Translations under genes and position numbers: made by a program
Assembly: GCF_006337085.1 (NCBI RefSeq)
Contig: NZ_CP040882.1
Coordinates: forward strand, 2,542,001 to 2,606,000
DNA: 64,000 nucleotides
Reading direction: 5' to 3'
From: Sutterella faecalis
Lineage (GTDB): Bacteria; Pseudomonadota; Gammaproteobacteria; Burkholderiales; Burkholderiaceae_F
In this document: positions 62,784 to 64,000 of the stretch, piece by piece
Layout: every line of letters begins with the position of its first letter
Position numbering within the stretch: position 1 is the first letter of the stretch
Notes under the pieces: generated by a model
What the model was told of the DNA's origin: nothing
Database searches by the model: none
What the model saw: the letters and a program-made list of their open reading frames with translations, nothing else

Positions 62784-64000
62784 TCAGGCATGCGCGTCGG
62801 CAATCGGGTTCTGGGGCTGCAGATCTCTCATCCTCAGCGCCCGGTCGCAGATGCCGAGGAGTTCGAGGTCGTGCGTAATGAGAAAGACCGCGCGACCGCG
62901 GGCGGCTTCATCCTTGAGGAGCTTTGCGATGCAGGCCATGTTGGCGCCGTCAAGCCCTGAGGTGGGTTCGTCAAGAATCAGAATGGCGGGGTTCTTCACC
63001 AGCGCGCAGGCGATGACGACGCGCTGCTTTTCGCCGCCCGAGAGGCTCTGCGGGTGTCGGCCCGCAAGATGCGTGAGGTTGAGGCTCTTCAGAATCTCAT
63101 CGGCGCGCCGGATCTGGCTTTCGGAGAGCTTGACGCGCGCAAAGCGCTGCCAGAAGCCCTTTCTGGCGTTGAGCGCAGCAATGCCCGCTTCCATCGCGCA
63201 GATCACTTCCTCGCGCACGGTGCGCATCTGAAGCTGATGGTCGGCGTTCTGGAGCACCAGCCCCGAATGCGGCATGAGGCCGCCTTCGCCTACGGCGCTG
63301 CCGCAGACGGCAAACGACCCTTCGGCCTTGTTGAGCCCCGTGAGAATGCGGGCGAGCGTGGTTTTGCCCGTGCCGTTGCTCCCGATCAGGGCCGTGACGC
63401 CTGCCGGTACTGCAAAGGACGCGTCCGTAAAGACGGGCTTTTCGGGCGTATAGGCAAAGGACATGCGGTTTGCGGAGAAGACGCTCTGCGACTCCTCCGC
63501 TTCAGGAACCGTTTTCCCAAAGGCAACGTCAATGGGCGAAAGCGTTTCGCGGGGATCCGGGACATCCGCCCGGCGAAGTCCCCAGCGGGCGCGCAGAGCG
63601 TCGTTTCTGAGCATTTCCCAGGACCCTGACGCTTCAATCCTGCCCTTCGACATGACGATCACTTCGTCTGCAACGTCCTTAAGCCAGTAGAGACGGTGGT
63701 CGACGACGAGAATGGCCGCGCCTTCCTTTTTGAGTTCGCCCATCGTGACAGCAAGCGACTCCGTCGCTTCCGGGTCAAGATTGGCGCTCGGCTCGTCGAA
63801 AATGAGAACGCGGGGGCCGAGCGCAAGAATGCTCGCGAGCCCCACCTTCTGCTTCTGGCCTTCGGAAAGCTCGTGAATGTCCTGCTTGAGGAGGTCCGTG
63901 ATGCCGAGCCTGTCGGCGGCGGCAAGCACGCGCTCTTCAATCGTTTCGGGAGCCACGCCGCGGCTTCTCAGGGCAAAGGCGATTTCGTCGCCGACGTTCA
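62784..64000 (-). CDS. Double-domain ECF/CbiO-type ABC ATPase (N-terminus beyond the window)
   Basis: At least 405 residues; the frame stays open to the last base. The first ATPase domain is seen from NVGDEIAFALRSRGVAPE on, with signature ELSEGQKQKVGLASILAL and Walker B LIFDEPSANLDP. The second is complete: Walker A IGSNGTGKTTLARIL, Q-loop LVLQNADHQL, signature SLSGGEKQRVVIACALV, Walker B ILILDEPTSGLDG, switch His ITHDLELL. ADHQLQMRTVREEV is typical of energy-coupling factor ATPases of vitamin and metal importers. In this operon it may power heme, iron or cobalt/vitamin uptake; the membrane subunits must lie to the right of the window. Confidence 0.88.
   Translation of the reverse strand, partial: NVGDEIAFALRSRGVAPETIEERVLAAADRLGITDLLKQDIHELSEGQKQKVGLASILALGPRVLIFDEPSANLDPEATESLAVTMGELKKEGAAILVVDHRLYWLKDVADEVIVMSKGRIEASGSWEMLRNDALRARWGLRRADVPDPRETLSPIDVAFGKTVPEAEESQSVFSANRMSFAYTPEKPVFTDASFAVPAGVTALIGSNGTGKTTLARILTGLNKAEGSFAVCGSAVGEGGLMPHSGLVLQNADHQLQMRTVREEVICAMEAGIAALNARKGFWQRFARVKLSESQIRRADEILKSLNLTHLAGRHPQSLSGGEKQRVVIACALVKNPAILILDEPTSGLDGANMACIAKLLKDEAARGRAVFLITHDLELLGICDRALRMRDLQPQNPIADAHA

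Overview
The window looks like the chromosome of a GC-rich, host-associated, probably anaerobic betaproteobacterium of the Sutterellaceae type (Sutterella or Parasutterella relatives). This is an inference from the gene mix: a LysR/arylsulfate sulfotransferase pair, CysE, Mfd and PurF of proteobacterial type, a FadL-type outer-membrane protein, an anion-selective-type porin, a TonB/ExbB/ExbD system tied to heme handling, and few oxygen-dependent functions. No rRNA, tRNA or CRISPR array was seen.

Layout. 0-13 kb: the tail of a probable cvpA, then purF; a DUF234-type AAA ATPase behind a 15-bp-spaced palindrome array; two small secreted Pro/His-rich proteins; and a coupled alpha-2-macroglobulin/pbpC pair for the periplasm. 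13-17 kb: a divergent lysR/assT pair and an AEC-family permease. 17-26 kb is an accessory region: an ABC-type ATPase with a HEPN-like C-terminal motif, a small helix-turn-helix protein, and a giant autotransporter gene broken in two by an IS110-family element. The signal-peptide end of the autotransporter lies just downstream of an 11-G homopolymer. 26-30 kb: a membrane-anchored PD-(D/E)XK-like protein, an RsmI-like methyltransferase, a Maf protein, YceD and an unknown gene.

30-38 kb: two catabolic/transport units. One is an OFA-type MFS transporter with a metal-ligand-poor amidohydrolase. The other is M20 amidohydrolase, porin and DcuC-type carrier, read divergently from a GntR regulator, with two copies of one palindromic operator between them. 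38-42 kb: a complete NitT/TauT-type ABC importer with a Tat-type binding protein. 42-54 kb: housekeeping and metabolism, namely mfd, a BrnQ carrier, an amidohydrolase, a FadL-type protein, UPF0114, a fused ispDF, a TrmJ-like methyltransferase and cysE.

54-64 kb is centred on heme and iron. A radical-SAM protein of the HutW/ChuW class sits behind a good Fur-box-like palindrome. A leftward operon then encodes a double-domain ECF-type ATPase (cut by the window end), HutX, a flavodoxin-like protein, ExbB, ExbD and TonB. Between these lie a MipA/OmpV protein, a Fic protein and a NYN-domain protein. The Fic/NYN segment is bracketed by the real tonB 3' end and a diverged second copy of that 3' end, which suggests an old insertion or duplication.

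The most unusual stretches are the split autotransporter with its IS110 element, inverted repeats and poly-G tract; the ATPase-HEPN candidate; the palindrome array at 1.9 kb; and the duplicated tonB 3' end.
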